A stretch of DNA of 64,000 nt from Vibrio tubiashii ATCC 19109. GTDB lineage: Bacteria > Pseudomonadota > Gammaproteobacteria > Enterobacterales > Vibrionaceae. Numbering within the stretch: the first letter of the stretch is position 1; every line of letters begins with the position of its first letter. The DNA lies in NCBI RefSeq assembly GCF_000772105.1, contig NZ_CP009354.1, positions 1,488,001-1,552,000 on the forward strand, written 5' to 3'. A program made the position numbers and the translations under genes. The notes beneath the pieces were generated by a model that did no database searches, was not told the DNA's origin, and was given only the letters and a program-made list of their open reading frames with translations. Of this stretch, positions 18,170-27,505 are shown in pieces.

Positions 18170-18582
18170 AGATGACCTCTTACGGTATTTATAAAGAGTG
18201 GGATTCCAAATCTAAGCACTTGCCTAAGATTCAAGAGTTCACGACCAAAGTCCCCGCCGATGAAGAAATTGAATTTGGTTTCATCGTCAACATCAAGAAA
18301 GCCAAGGGTGAAGTGATAGAGTTTTGTATTGCCCATCCTGGAGTGAAAGGTAAAAAAGGACAGACTTTAGAACCATTTTGTGGCGACTTGCATGTCGGAA
18401 GTAATGACTGGGATTTTTATCTGGGTGACACTATTCAGTTACTTGATCCAGTTGACGGGTTTGAATCAAACATTGGCAAATGGCGCATGACTATCACGTT
18501 GAATGATAAGGTGATTGCTGAAAAAACGTTTGACGTGTATGCGCGAGATGAAGGTGAGTTTTGGAAAAAGCGAGGTTTTTAG
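18145..18582 (+). CDS. DUF3859 family protein
   Basis: 145 residues from the ATG at 18145. It begins MAKRSPVVEMTSYGIYKEWD and contains VGSNDWDFYLGDTI and ends DEGEFWKKRGF, all typical of DUF3859, a beta-rich family of unknown function. An in-frame GTG nine bases earlier is possible but less like the family start. The overlap with the P-loop gene suggests translational coupling. Confidence 0.78.
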   Translation: MAKRSPVVEMTSYGIYKEWDSKSKHLPKIQEFTTKVPADEEIEFGFIVNIKKAKGEVIEFCIAHPGVKGKKGQTLEPFCGDLHVGSNDWDFYLGDTIQLLDPVDGFESNIGKWRMTITLNDKVIAEKTFDVYARDEGEFWKKRGF

Positions 18583-18667
18583 TGGTTTGTCGAAGGAAAA
18601 CATCGGGTATCTAAGGGCGCACAGTGTATATAAACCTGTTCGGCGCCCTGAGTCATAGCTTGTTAAC

Positions 18668-19051
18668 TCAAATACTAGAGAAGTCATACCCAGCAGCGAG
18701 CAACAAACCGCGTTCATGTTTAATGAGTTGAGCGCGGTCTTCAATCAGTTCATGCAACGCTTGGCGCGGTTTACTTGCCAGAGTTCTAAAATCTTCAAAA
18801 GACTGCGACGCTTCAATTTCAGCAAACATTTTGCTGATCACGTTTCTAGCTTCACATGGGTTGCTTTCAGTTTTGAAGTATTCAACACCTCGCGCAGCTT
18901 CACGCATTTCTGCCAGTAGCTCAATTGGGCTTGATTCCTGCGCCACAGACAAATAGTTATCTAACACTCGCTTGGCAAACAGTAGCTCTTGTAATGGTAT
19001 GTCACGACCACTTTCAATCAGTGTCGGACTAAGAATGTTATTTGAGCTCAT
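18668..19051 (-). CDS. Hypothetical protein
   Basis: 127 residues, soluble, mostly helical by composition, with no signal peptide or motif I recognise. AAGGA lies before the ATG, which supports translation. It has its own promoter region and is convergent with the DUF3859 gene. An inverted repeat AGGGCGC/GCGCCCT between the two is a weak terminator at best. Confidence 0.6.
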   Translation of the reverse strand: MSSNNILSPTLIESGRDIPLQELLFAKRVLDNYLSVAQESSPIELLAEMREAARGVEYFKTESNPCEARNVISKMFAEIEASQSFEDFRTLASKPRQALHELIEDRAQLIKHERGLLLAAGYDFSSI

Positions 19052-19317
19052 CGACTATCCTTGGTTCAAATGTATCAATTGCCTAAGCAGTCTAAATTAT
19101 CATCGCGCGAAAGGGAACAATCTAATTTGCCCAAACAGTAAGGCAGTGCCGATTATTTTCTCTTAGTAATTCGTATCTTGCGCATCTTGTCGATTACTGA
19201 GCCTCGGCAAGTGGTCAAAGCAGCGCCAATAAACAGTGATATTCGATAATTTATATCTGAGTGATGACTATAATTACAGCACTATAAGTAAGTGTATTGC
19301 CCAAGGAAGGTTAATTT

Positions 19318-20613
19318 ATGTTGTTTTTTAAAAATAACGAACCACCCCAGACATCTAACCATTCTGATCATGTCTATGCTGCAATCAAAAAGCATGTTGC
19401 TTGGATAGAGTTTAGTCCTGAGGGGGTCATTCAAGATGCGAGTAGACTGTTTTTAAGTGTTGTTGGGTACTCGTTAGAAGAAGTAAAAGGAAAGCATCAT
19501 CGGATTTTTTGTTCTGACAGTTATATTAGCTCTGCGGCCTATCAGAGTTTTTGGCGCGACTTGGCCAAAGGCGTGACCAAAGAGGGGACATTTGAGAGAA
19601 AGAACAAGCAGGGTGAAACCATTGTTCTAGAGGCAACGTATTTTCCTATCTACGATTCCGAAGGTAAGGTGTCTAGCGTGGCGAAGATTGCTTCAGACAT
19701 CACTGAGATGTTCTATAAAAACCAAAAAAATGATGCACTGTTTTCTGCATTGGATAAGTCGCAAGCTATTATTGAGTTTGATCCCAAGGGCACCGTCATT
19801 TCAGCCAATCCCAATTTCTTGAGCACACTCGGTTACAGCTCTTCCCAAGTGGTTGGGCAACACCACCGAATGTTCTGCTTCGACGATTTTTACAAAGACA
19901 ACCCTCATTTTTGGCGAGATCTCGAAGATGGACAGATCAAATCAGGTCTTTTTCAGAGACGTAGTTCTCATGGAGCGAGCGTTTGGATTGAAGCCACATA
20001 CAATCCTATTAGAGATGAAACAGGGAAAGTGGTGAAGGTTGTAAAATTTGCAAGTGATATAACTGCGCGCATCGAACGCAACCAAGCAATCGCGGAGGCT
20101 TCTGAAGTGGCTTATTCGACTTCAGTTGAGACAGCGCAAATTGCGCAAGAGGGATCCCAACTACTAGCGGACTCAGTTGAGGTGTCACAGAATGTCTCCA
20201 AAAAGGCGCAAGAAACGGTTGAGAAAGTTCAGCAATTAAATGCCAGCTCCCAAAATATTCAAAACATTGTTTCTACTATTCAAGGTATTGCCGACCAGAC
20301 GAATTTGCTAGCACTGAATGCGGCGATAGAAGCTGCGAGGGCAGGCGAGCATGGCCGCGGTTTTGCTGTCGTTGCTGACGAAGTTCGACAGCTTGCCTCT
20401 CGCACTTCAGAATCTACTGATGAGATTGTAAAAGTTGTCGAAGAAAATCAAGGCTTAATCAATGAGGTGACAGGCATGATGAGTGAGGTTTCAACGATTT
20501 CTGAACAAGGGAACTCGAAAATAACGGAGGTTTCAACCGTTATGGATGAGATTCATAAAGGGGCCAAAAATGTTTCTAACACTGTTATGGGGCTTTCGGA
20601 AAGTCAATCGTAG
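19318..20613 (+). CDS. Soluble methyl-accepting chemotaxis protein with two PAS domains
   Basis: 431 residues without membrane segments. Two similar PAS domains (about residues 20-130 and 145-250; each has a GKHHR/GQHHR and a FCxDxF-type stretch) are followed by a chemoreceptor signalling domain whose hairpin tip (about 323-365) reads [19 protein letters not shown]. This is the layout of BdlA and related cytoplasmic receptors, which sense redox or oxygen through PAS-bound cofactors and signal to CheA. AAGGAAGG precedes the ATG. There is no CheB/CheR pentapeptide at the C-terminus. Confidence 0.9.
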   Translation: MLFFKNNEPPQTSNHSDHVYAAIKKHVAWIEFSPEGVIQDASRLFLSVVGYSLEEVKGKHHRIFCSDSYISSAAYQSFWRDLAKGVTKEGTFERKNKQGETIVLEATYFPIYDSEGKVSSVAKIASDITEMFYKNQKNDALFSALDKSQAIIEFDPKGTVISANPNFLSTLGYSSSQVVGQHHRMFCFDDFYKDNPHFWRDLEDGQIKSGLFQRRSSHGASVWIEATYNPIRDETGKVVKVVKFASDITARIERNQAIAEASEVAYSTSVETAQIAQEGSQLLADSVEVSQNVSKKAQETVEKVQQLNASSQNIQNIVSTIQGIADQTNLLALNAAIEAARAGEHGRGFAVVADEVRQLASRTSESTDEIVKVVEENQGLINEVTGMMSEVSTISEQGNSKITEVSTVMDEIHKGAKNVSNTVMGLSESQS

Positions 20614-20635
20614 TCGTTAATCTAATGTGTATACG

Positions 20636-20656
20636 GGCCTGTTTGACGGGCAGGCC
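20636..20656 (+). terminator. Possible terminator after the chemoreceptor gene
   Basis: GGCCTG pairs with CAGGCC over a nine-base loop, followed by TCTCTTAT. The stem is short and the T run broken. Confidence 0.4.
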
Positions 20657-20709
20657 TCTCTTATATAGAGCAATGCAGCAGAGCTAAGAATCTCTCACGC
20701 TATCTTGCG

Positions 20710-21219
20710 TTACAGTTGACGAATCTTCACTATTTCCTCTTGCTTAATTCCTAGTGACTCTAGGAATTTTTGATGCTCTTCTGGCTCCATCTCTTCAAAC
20801 TTTTGATGCCACTTCTTCATGTCATCTTTATTGAAGCCAGCCGCGGACATGATTTCAACCCAACGCTGTTTGTTGACTATGTTTTCATTAAGTAATTCAG
20901 GCTCTTGGAGTAACACAACAATCGCTTTTTGTTGGTTGCGTAGTGCTTGAATTTCTCTCTCCAAATCACTGAAATGATCTTTTAACAGTTGAGTTTGAGA
21001 TTGGCCCTGCTTGTTTAGCAGAGACTTGATGCTCGCAATAGAAAGGCCATATGAGCGATAAGAGATGATAGCGTCGAGTCTTTCAACTTGTTTTTCACCA
21101 TACCATCGGTAACCGTTAGCGGAACGATGAGATGGCAGTAGAAGGTTTTCTCGCTCGTAATACAAAATAGTGGTGCGGGAAATACCGAATTGTTTAGCAA
21201 GTTGAGTGACGGTGAGCAT
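20710..21219 (-). CDS. MerR family transcriptional regulator
   Basis: 169 residues from the ATG at 21219, chosen because GGAG lies five bases upstream; a longer frame adds nine residues without such a site. The N-terminal winged helix-turn-helix (LTVTQLAKQFGISRTTILYYE) and a long dimer helix are typical of MerR. There is no cysteine-based metal site, which suggests an organic effector. The C-terminal part (about 100-169) is unusual, acidic and without a known ligand domain. A dyad upstream (21256-21276) may be its own operator. Confidence 0.85.
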   Translation of the reverse strand: MLTVTQLAKQFGISRTTILYYERENLLLPSHRSANGYRWYGEKQVERLDAIISYRSYGLSIASIKSLLNKQGQSQTQLLKDHFSDLEREIQALRNQQKAIVVLLQEPELLNENIVNKQRWVEIMSAAGFNKDDMKKWHQKFEEMEPEEHQKFLESLGIKQEEIVKIRQL

Positions 21220-21255
21220 AGAAACTCCAAGCGTTGGTCGATTCACTAAAGTTAA

Positions 21256-21276
21256 ACCCTATACCAATAGACGGGT
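21256..21276 (-). promoter_or_regulatory. Possible MerR autoregulatory operator
   Basis: On the minus strand ACCCGTCTATTGG is followed by TATAGGGT, so ACCC and GGGT are the ends of an imperfect 21-base dyad. It starts inside a good -35 element (TTGACC) and ends before a weak -10 (TTTAAC or TAACTT). MerR proteins bind a dyad in the stretched spacer between -35 and -10. Confidence 0.4.
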
Positions 21277-21373
21277 CAAGTTTAGCAGGAACGACGGGAA
21301 GAAAAGTGATGTCATAAGAGTGATGACGCAAGGCAAAGAGTTGTACCTTGCGTATCAAGAGAAAGAAGGGGGG

Positions 21374-22003
21374 CTACTTTTGGAACAGAATATAAGCGTC
21401 ATGCACGCCTTGAATCAGCATCTGCATTCCAATTACCGTTAGAATCAGTCCCATTAAACGGGTGACGATATTGATTCCACTCTCACCAAGTTTATCGACC
21501 AGTTTGGGGCCAAACAAAAAACAGACAAAGGTGATAAGACAAAGCAAGGCAAACGCCGCGATCGTCACCACGATGCTGAAGATATCGCCCGAGGCAGAGT
21601 AGTTCATTGCCGTAGCTATGGTTCCTGGGCCCGCTAAGATGGGTAGGGCAAGTGGGGAGATGGCAATATCACCGTCTTGAGCGGCCTCTTCGCTGTCATG
21701 ACTGTGCATCTTCGAAGAGTTGCCTTGCAGCATATGATAGCCGACGAGAAAGACGAGAATGCCACCTGCTAAGCGAAGGGCTGGCAGGGTTATGCCAAAT
21801 ACTTCAAAGATCCCTTTACCAAGAAAACTAAACGCAGCGACAATGGCGAATGCTGTTGCCAGCGCTTTAAATGCTGTTTGCTTGCGTTGCTCCGCAGTTT
21901 GCTGGCCGGTCATTCCGACGAAGACAGCCGTATTCGCAATCGGGTTCATCATGGCGAAGAAACCCATAAATACGGTGACAGCAGTGGTGGTTAAATCGTG
22001 CAT
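21374..22003 (-). CDS. MarC family integral membrane protein
   Basis: 209 residues with about six membrane segments. The start (FMGFFAMMNPIANTAVFVG) and LPILAGPGTIATAM are the conserved MarC/YhgN motifs. The family's function is not known in spite of the name. It follows the efflux operon on the same strand after a 91-base gap, so it may or may not be part of it. Confidence 0.85.
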   Translation of the reverse strand: MHDLTTTAVTVFMGFFAMMNPIANTAVFVGMTGQQTAEQRKQTAFKALATAFAIVAAFSFLGKGIFEVFGITLPALRLAGGILVFLVGYHMLQGNSSKMHSHDSEEAAQDGDIAISPLALPILAGPGTIATAMNYSASGDIFSIVVTIAAFALLCLITFVCFLFGPKLVDKLGESGINIVTRLMGLILTVIGMQMLIQGVHDAYILFQK

Positions 22004-22094
22004 CAGTCAATCACTTATGTAGTCAGTTTAGTAATCACATTAGCACAATTTATAAAAGTTGAGCTATCCATAGCTGTAAATAAATGGCATCTAG

Positions 22095-23228
22095 CTATCT
22101 GATTTTAAGCCTGTTTTTTAGACTCCACAGCGCAATAGAGAACCAAACCAAGCTTTGCAACCAAAGTTGAGTATAGTTTTCTCCAATGCTCTGCCACGTG
22201 CCGCCCATTTGATTCAAGGTCAAGAAACTTTGAATAGCTGGGGTACTCGGAAAGAGTTCCGACAACCAAACCATTGGGGCAGGAATCGCTTCAATTGGCC
22301 ATATAAAGCCCGCACTAAACACGAGTGGCATTGAGCTGACTAACACGACTAACGTCACTAATTCGCGTCTTGGAGTGATTGATCCTAACCAAATACCTAT
22401 CGCACAAGATGCTATCAAAAAGGGCAGTAGCAGGGTTAAAAGCTCTGTTGCATGTGCCAGTTGGTTAACGCCATGCATAGAAAAACTGGCGCCAAAGTAG
22501 TACATGCTTAATAAGTAATAAACCGCGATTAAAACCAGCATACGAACTGAGATGAGTTTTAGTGGAGAGGTATGACTCCAGTAACCCGTTCCGTGTTTCT
22601 GCGTCCCTACCATTAACCCTGCTGCCATTGCTAGAGTTTGTTGCAAAATGAGCACAAATACCGCAGGCACGACGTAATCCACATAGCCCATACGCGGGTT
22701 AAATGTTGGTTTTAGATTCAGCTTAGTCGCGGCATATTGATCGGCGGCTTTTGATAGCGGCTGACCGTCAATGAGCAGTTTAGCCACCTTAGTTTGCGCC
22801 GCTAAGGTTACGCCGGCTTGTGCAAGACCTTCCACTATAGTGCCATACACCAAAAAGTAAGACGCATCTCCAGCGTATGAGAGTGTCGGGCTTTTCCCAA
22901 GCATTAAGTCTTTATAAAAGTGCTCTGGAATGACGAGTATTCCGCTCACGTCACCATTGAGAAAAGCTTGGTGTGCGTCTTCTAATGTGTAATCTCGCTG
23001 AACAACGTTGACCTGTGGCGTTGCATCAACCATACGTTCCAATTGGTAGCTCGTTTGGCTTCTGTCTAAGTTCACCACACTGATCTTTTGCTCTCGCGGC
23101 GTTTGATGGCTGTAAGGTAAAGGGTATAGGAATGAATAAAACACCACGCCGCCAAATACGGTAAGAACCACCACAGGATTGGTCAGTAGTGCTTTAAATT
23201 CCGCTTTGACCAATTCAAAGAAACTCAT
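22095..23228 (-). CDS. ABC-2 type transporter permease (second of two)
   Basis: 377 residues. One membrane segment near the N-terminus, a periplasmic domain (about 45-175) and about five membrane segments in the C-terminal half make the ABC-2/YhhJ-YbhR layout. Such permeases export drugs or hydrophobic compounds together with an HlyD-type adaptor. Its ATG overlaps the stop of the preceding permease by four bases (ATGA). No ABC ATPase gene lies in or next to the operon. Confidence 0.85.
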   Translation of the reverse strand: MSFFELVKAEFKALLTNPVVVLTVFGGVVFYSFLYPLPYSHQTPREQKISVVNLDRSQTSYQLERMVDATPQVNVVQRDYTLEDAHQAFLNGDVSGILVIPEHFYKDLMLGKSPTLSYAGDASYFLVYGTIVEGLAQAGVTLAAQTKVAKLLIDGQPLSKAADQYAATKLNLKPTFNPRMGYVDYVVPAVFVLILQQTLAMAAGLMVGTQKHGTGYWSHTSPLKLISVRMLVLIAVYYLLSMYYFGASFSMHGVNQLAHATELLTLLLPFLIASCAIGIWLGSITPRRELVTLVVLVSSMPLVFSAGFIWPIEAIPAPMVWLSELFPSTPAIQSFLTLNQMGGTWQSIGENYTQLWLQSLVWFSIALWSLKNRLKIR

Positions 23229-24388
23229 AGTGTCCCCTCACTTACGACTTTGGACTCTTGATTGTTTAAGTGCTTTTTCGCTAGCCCAATGGTCAACAAA
23301 GCGGGGACTAGGTAACCAAGCATAGGCAGTAGATGGTGTAAAGATTCCATCCATGCTTGACCGTAACTGACTTGGCTGACCTGTACTTCGATGTAGTGGC
23401 TGATAGGCAATAAACTGCGCCACGCTTGGGCAAGGCTATTCATATCGGTGACAGGGAAGGTAATCCCCATAAAAGCGAAGCTTGGAGCGGTAAATGCGCC
23501 TGCGAAACTCATCGCACGCGCGGCGTCGAGAGTTAAAAAGAAAAACAGGCTGCCCATGATCATACAGGCGATGATGGTTATCCATTGAGCGACGAGCAAA
23601 ACCAAAAAGCTACCATTCATCGGCCACTTAAACCCTAAGTAGAACCAACACAAGAAAGCGAAACCTTGTATAGCGAACACCCAAGAGTAGGGGGCAAGCG
23701 TTTGAAAGATTGCTCGAGCAGGGTTATTGCCAAGCCAATGATTGAACCCTCTGTCGCGTAAATTCGCCGATAAGACGAGAATGGTGGTCACAACCACAAC
23801 AATCTGCCAAAGCGCGGGGACCACCGCTGAAACTAAGAACTGCGCGTAATTGGAGTTCTTATTAAATAGGGGAGTGATTTGCGTACGAATCGGTACCGCT
23901 TTTCCGAGCGCAGAGCTTAAAGTCGCATTACCTTGACTCAAATTGCCGACAGCACTGACTTGCGCATTAAACGTTCCTTGAGCTTGAAGAAAGGCAGAGT
24001 TGATCAACTTACCCACCAAGATCATTTGGCTGTTGTAAAAGACACTCACCTGAGGCGCTAACTGTTTATACGTATCTTGTTCAAAGTTAGGTGGGATAAC
24101 GGCATAAGCGTATATTTCACCTTCAACCAAGGCTTGTTTGGCTTCTAGCGCGCTCGTGAACTGCCTATCGACCTTCATTGCCGATGTTGCGTCGTAGTAC
24201 CGAATCAGCTGCTGAGACATTTTGCCAGAGTCTAGATTTACGACACCGATGGGCAAATCTCGCGCGATACCTTGCGAGAAAATTGCCCAAATCATCACGG
24301 CCAGCATGACAGGTAGCCATGTCAAACTAGACAATAGCCATTTGTCGCGTCGGATAATTGAAAACTGGGAAACGCTATGATCCACCAT
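23225..24388 (-). CDS. ABC-2 type transporter permease (first of two)
   Basis: 387 residues with the same layout as its downstream neighbour: an N-terminal membrane segment (about 20-40), a periplasmic domain and a C-terminal bundle of five to six membrane segments. The two permeases probably pair in the inner membrane. It lies 12 bases after the adaptor gene. The missing ATPase partner is discussed in the findings. Confidence 0.85.
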   Translation of the reverse strand: MVDHSVSQFSIIRRDKWLLSSLTWLPVMLAVMIWAIFSQGIARDLPIGVVNLDSGKMSQQLIRYYDATSAMKVDRQFTSALEAKQALVEGEIYAYAVIPPNFEQDTYKQLAPQVSVFYNSQMILVGKLINSAFLQAQGTFNAQVSAVGNLSQGNATLSSALGKAVPIRTQITPLFNKNSNYAQFLVSAVVPALWQIVVVVTTILVLSANLRDRGFNHWLGNNPARAIFQTLAPYSWVFAIQGFAFLCWFYLGFKWPMNGSFLVLLVAQWITIIACMIMGSLFFFLTLDAARAMSFAGAFTAPSFAFMGITFPVTDMNSLAQAWRSLLPISHYIEVQVSQVSYGQAWMESLHHLLPMLGYLVPALLTIGLAKKHLNNQESKVVSEGTL

Positions 24389-24400
24389 ATCGCGACCTAA

Positions 24401-25381
24401 TTATCCCTTTAGTTCAACAACTAGGCTCATGCCCATACGCAGATTCTGTACCGGTTGAGTTGGCCTTGCTTCTACCTCGAATGTTCTTAGGTCAAAGCCC
24501 TGAGCTGCATCGGTTGAACGCCAGGTTGCAAAATCGCCCATAACGGCAATGTGAGACACTTTAAACTCAATTTGTTTGTTAAGCGCTGGAACGAAAGCGG
24601 AGAAAGTCTGACCTTTTTCAAAGTGACTGAGCAGATCTTCACGTACGTTCAAGACTGCCCAAGAATCATCGGTATCAATCACAGTCACAACAGGAAAGCC
24701 CTGAGGAGCAAGTTCACCACTTTGAAGCAGTACTTGGGACACTTCACCGTCGAACCAGCTTTCGATAGTTGTGTCTTCGGCATAGGCTTCAACTTCTGCA
24801 ACTGCACCCGCTGCCATACGTGCTTTTTCTGCGGCGGCCAGCTTGGTCTCACTACGCGCACCTTCTTGTGCCATTTGGTACATTTGGAAAGCTGCACTTT
24901 CAGTGTACTTAGCGGCATCCCATTGGGTTTTCGCTTCGTCACGTTTTTGTTCGGCGACCACCCCTTCCTTATAGAGGTTGTTGACGCGAAGATAGGTTTT
25001 TTCCATCAGAGCCGATGCCGCTTTCGCTTTTTGCCACTGGTCTTTCGCCGCTTGGATTTGCTGAGCGCGTGCGCCTTTTTCCGCTTCCATTGCAAGGGCT
25101 CCCGCCGCTTTTTCACCTGCTTTTGCCTGTTCTAGCTTTGCTTCAATTTCTGGGCTGTGGAGCGTAAAGATGAGCTCGCCTTTTTCGACATGATCGCCTT
25201 TGCGCACCATTACCTGATCAATTCTTCCCGGTACTTTGGATGAGATACTGTATTGCTGAGATTCAATCTGACCTTGCAAGCGAACCGGTTTTGGTTGATA
25301 GGCTTGGTAAAAGCTATAGCCAACCCAAGATGCAACGCTCAATGCGACAGCCGTAAGTAGAAGTGGTTTTGCATTTTTCAT
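24401..25381 (-). CDS. HlyD/EmrA-type membrane fusion protein
   Basis: 326 residues. An N-terminal membrane anchor (about 8-26) is followed by a lipoyl half (GRIDQVMVRKGDHVEKGELIF), a long helical hairpin (about 75-190) with many Ala, Lys and Glu, and a second lipoyl/beta-barrel half. It bridges the inner-membrane permeases and the TolC-like channel. The closest layout known to me is YhiI/YbhG. AAGGATCTAAG precedes the ATG. Confidence 0.87.
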   Translation of the reverse strand: MKNAKPLLLTAVALSVASWVGYSFYQAYQPKPVRLQGQIESQQYSISSKVPGRIDQVMVRKGDHVEKGELIFTLHSPEIEAKLEQAKAGEKAAGALAMEAEKGARAQQIQAAKDQWQKAKAASALMEKTYLRVNNLYKEGVVAEQKRDEAKTQWDAAKYTESAAFQMYQMAQEGARSETKLAAAEKARMAAGAVAEVEAYAEDTTIESWFDGEVSQVLLQSGELAPQGFPVVTVIDTDDSWAVLNVREDLLSHFEKGQTFSAFVPALNKQIEFKVSHIAVMGDFATWRSTDAAQGFDLRTFEVEARPTQPVQNLRMGMSLVVELKG

Positions 25382-25390
25382 CTTAGATCC

Positions 25391-26779
25391 TTATTTGCTC
25401 GAAATGTTGATAGCGTTGTGTTGGTATTGGCCGAATGCATCCATCTCACTCGATAGTGCAAGTAACTTGGATAGGGAGATTAAGTAGTTAAAGCTTGCTG
25501 CTGCTTTCTGAGTTTGAACGCTTGCGACGTAAAGCTGCGCGTCTACCACATCGGTGGAGGTGGATAGCCCTTGAGAGAAGGCTTTTTGACGTAGATTGAG
25601 ATTTTCACTCGCTAACTCTATGCTTGACTCTAGGCCCAGAACTTCCTCTTGGGCTTGCTGCGCTTCAAGGTATGTTTTCTGAACCAGTACGGAAAGATCT
25701 TGTTTTGCTTGCGCTTTGAGGTAGCGGACTTGCGAAACTGCGCTGTGCGCGGCTTTAACCTGATCACTACGTCCAGAATTCTCAATCAAAGGAATATTCA
25801 CACCAACACCGACCAACCAATCGGGTTTCATTTGGCTCGCGAGAGAGTCATCTTCATGGAGGCTGTAATCCCCATACAGATAAACTTCTGGGTAGTATTT
25901 GCCTTTTTCTGCCTTGATCAAACTATCAGCTTGTTTCTCTTTCGCATCAAGTAGCGCTAAGCCGGGGTAGGTATCAAGAGTACGTTCTACGAACAAACTC
26001 TGCTCTGGTAAGTTTTGGTTGATAAATAGGCTGTCCGCAGGCTCAACATTGGTTGTTTGGTTTAGGATCTGGGTGAGCGCCGATTGAGCAATCTCTAAAC
26101 TCTTCTCTGCTTTCTTACGTTCAATGACCGCTTTATCTAACGCGGACTCTGCTTGCAAGCGCTCGACACGGGCGATCTGTCCTTGTTGCTCTAATTTCAG
26201 AGCGTTGTCTCTATGCTTAGTTAAACCTTGCTCGACGAGTCGGCGAGTTTCCACCACCTCTTGAGCCAGCAGAACCGAAAAGTAGTATTTGCTGAGATCT
26301 TCAAAACGAGCTTGGGTTTCCATAGCCAACTCACTTTGCGCTTGTTCTTTACGACCTTCAGCGGCAGATTGAGCCGCGTTGATGCGCCCACCAGTAAAGA
26401 TTGGCCAAACGGCGCGGATTGAAGAGCTGAAAATATCTCTTTCAGTGATAGTAGAGGTGACGTCTTTAAACAAAGGCAAAATAGCTTGTCCCAACGGTGA
26501 TACATGCCCGAGTGATGCTGTTAAGTCTTCTCCTGATAGAGTCACATCAGTATCTAATCGCGTGTAGTTAGCGCCTACAGTGACTGAAGGTAAGTTAAGG
26601 TTATCCGTTGCGTTTTTGAGATGTTCATAGCGCTCTACATTTGAGCGTTGGGCAGCTAACGAGTTGTTTTCTTGCTGTAAGACTTGCCAAGCTTGATCGA
26701 AGCTGATCGCAGCTGCGTTAGAGAGAGGAGAGTAGACGCCAAGAAAACCGATCAACAGCGCTATGGGACGCAATGACAT
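25391..26779 (-). CDS. TolC family outer membrane efflux channel
   Basis: 462 residues with a signal peptide (about 1-23, ending SNAAA) and two outer membrane efflux protein repeats made of long helices. It is the first gene of the four-gene efflux operon. The ribosome binding site is weak. A TAGAGT/ACTCTA dyad 27-42 bases before the ATG overlaps the presumed -10 region and looks like a repressor or MerR-type operator. Confidence 0.87.
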   Translation of the reverse strand: MSLRPIALLIGFLGVYSPLSNAAAISFDQAWQVLQQENNSLAAQRSNVERYEHLKNATDNLNLPSVTVGANYTRLDTDVTLSGEDLTASLGHVSPLGQAILPLFKDVTSTITERDIFSSSIRAVWPIFTGGRINAAQSAAEGRKEQAQSELAMETQARFEDLSKYYFSVLLAQEVVETRRLVEQGLTKHRDNALKLEQQGQIARVERLQAESALDKAVIERKKAEKSLEIAQSALTQILNQTTNVEPADSLFINQNLPEQSLFVERTLDTYPGLALLDAKEKQADSLIKAEKGKYYPEVYLYGDYSLHEDDSLASQMKPDWLVGVGVNIPLIENSGRSDQVKAAHSAVSQVRYLKAQAKQDLSVLVQKTYLEAQQAQEEVLGLESSIELASENLNLRQKAFSQGLSTSTDVVDAQLYVASVQTQKAAASFNYLISLSKLLALSSEMDAFGQYQHNAINISSK

Positions 26780-26805
26780 AGTGATGTACTCTATTTGTTA
26801 AAAAA

Positions 26806-26821
26806 TAGAGTTTATACTCTA
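26806..26821 (-). promoter_or_regulatory. Operator-like palindrome upstream of the efflux operon
   Basis: TAGAGT-TTAT-ACTCTA is a perfect 6-4-6 dyad, and a third half-site ACTCTA lies at 26788-26793. On the minus strand TATAAA in its centre fits a -10 element, with a TTGCCT 15 bases upstream as a weak -35. The geometry suits a TetR- or MerR-type regulator of the efflux genes. Confidence 0.5.
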
Positions 26822-26976
26822 GTTTTTGTGCAGGCAATCACTAAATTGTAAAAAGTACGGCGTTTTGACATTGATCAGGGCTTGTAATAAATGAATGCCA
26901 TTTAAGTGGTAATTCGATCGAAATAAAAGCGTATTATTTGCTCTAAGTAGTTAATTATCCGAGGGAAGTAAAAATG

Positions 26977-27010
26977 AAAGGCAGTCTACGAATGGGCACA
27001 AACTGCCTTT
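26977..27010 (-). terminator. Intrinsic terminator of the elaA-like gene
   Basis: AAAGGCAGT pairs with ACTGCCTTT (9 pairs) over a 16-base loop. It starts seven bases after the stop at 27017 and is followed on the minus strand by CATTTTTAC. Confidence 0.65.
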
Positions 27011-27016
27011 TAAGTC

Positions 27017-27505
27017 TTAAGGTGTGTATCGGAGCCCAAGCATCTTACAATTGTCTTCTAGATACGGCTTAGAGATGACGTTGAATCCAAAGCTTCCGTA
27101 GTAATCTTTTAAGTGCTCTTGAGCCGAAATAAAAATGGAGTCTTGGGGATAAAGCTCTTTTGTTGACTCGAAGCTTACCCGCATTAGTTCGTTGCCAACA
27201 CCTTGTCCTCTGTATTTGAGGCTAACAATTACCCTGCCAATACATACATCGTTAGCGTCATCTTCAATTAGGGGGAGTACTTCTTTAGGGTAACCAAGTT
27301 GCTGCGGCATGATTCGGCTGTACGCTACGAGTTCTTCGCCGTCAAATCCCATTACATGATATGTCTCAGGATGATTGTCTTTTCCGTCTAGGTCACTATA
27401 GGGCTCTTCCATCTCGACGATAAAAATATCTACCCGAAGACGTAAAAAAGCGTAAAGCTCGTGAACGTTTAGCTGATCAAATTTTTTGATTCTCCACTCT
27501 AGCAT
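27017..27505 (-). CDS. elaA: GNAT acetyltransferase, ElaA-like
   Basis: 162 residues from the ATG at 27505, chosen because AAGGAGAG lies just upstream and because ElaA proteins start MxxWRxKxFDQL; a longer frame would add 19 residues. Conserved parts are ELYAFLRLRVDIFIVE, IGRVIVS and KYRGQGVGNELM (acetyl-CoA binding). The substrate of ElaA is not known. Monocistronic. Confidence 0.85.
   Translation of the reverse strand: MLEWRIKKFDQLNVHELYAFLRLRVDIFIVEMEEPYSDLDGKDNHPETYHVMGFDGEELVAYSRIMPQQLGYPKEVLPLIEDDANDVCIGRVIVSLKYRGQGVGNELMRVSFESTKELYPQDSIFISAQEHLKDYYGSFGFNVISKPYLEDNCKMLGLRYTP

Noticed and set aside
18600..18645. Terminator between the DUF3859 gene and the hypothetical gene
   Set aside because: AGGGCGC/GCGCCCT arms are 22 bases apart and no T run follows on either strand.
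19148..19155. Flagellar sigma-28 promoter (GCCGATTA) before the chemoreceptor gene
   Set aside because: The TAAA-like -35 element is not at the required 15-base spacing.
24551..25135. 194-codon open frame on the plus strand opposite the HlyD gene
   Set aside because: Rich in Phe, Cys and Arg, a mirror of the Ala/Lys/Glu-rich helices of the real gene; no ribosome binding site and no recognisable domain.
26974..27072. 32-codon open frame with a GAGGGA ribosome binding site, antisense to the end of elaA
   Set aside because: It contains the elaA terminator stem within its first codons and has no recognisable features; a chance match is more likely. Ribosome profiling could revive it.
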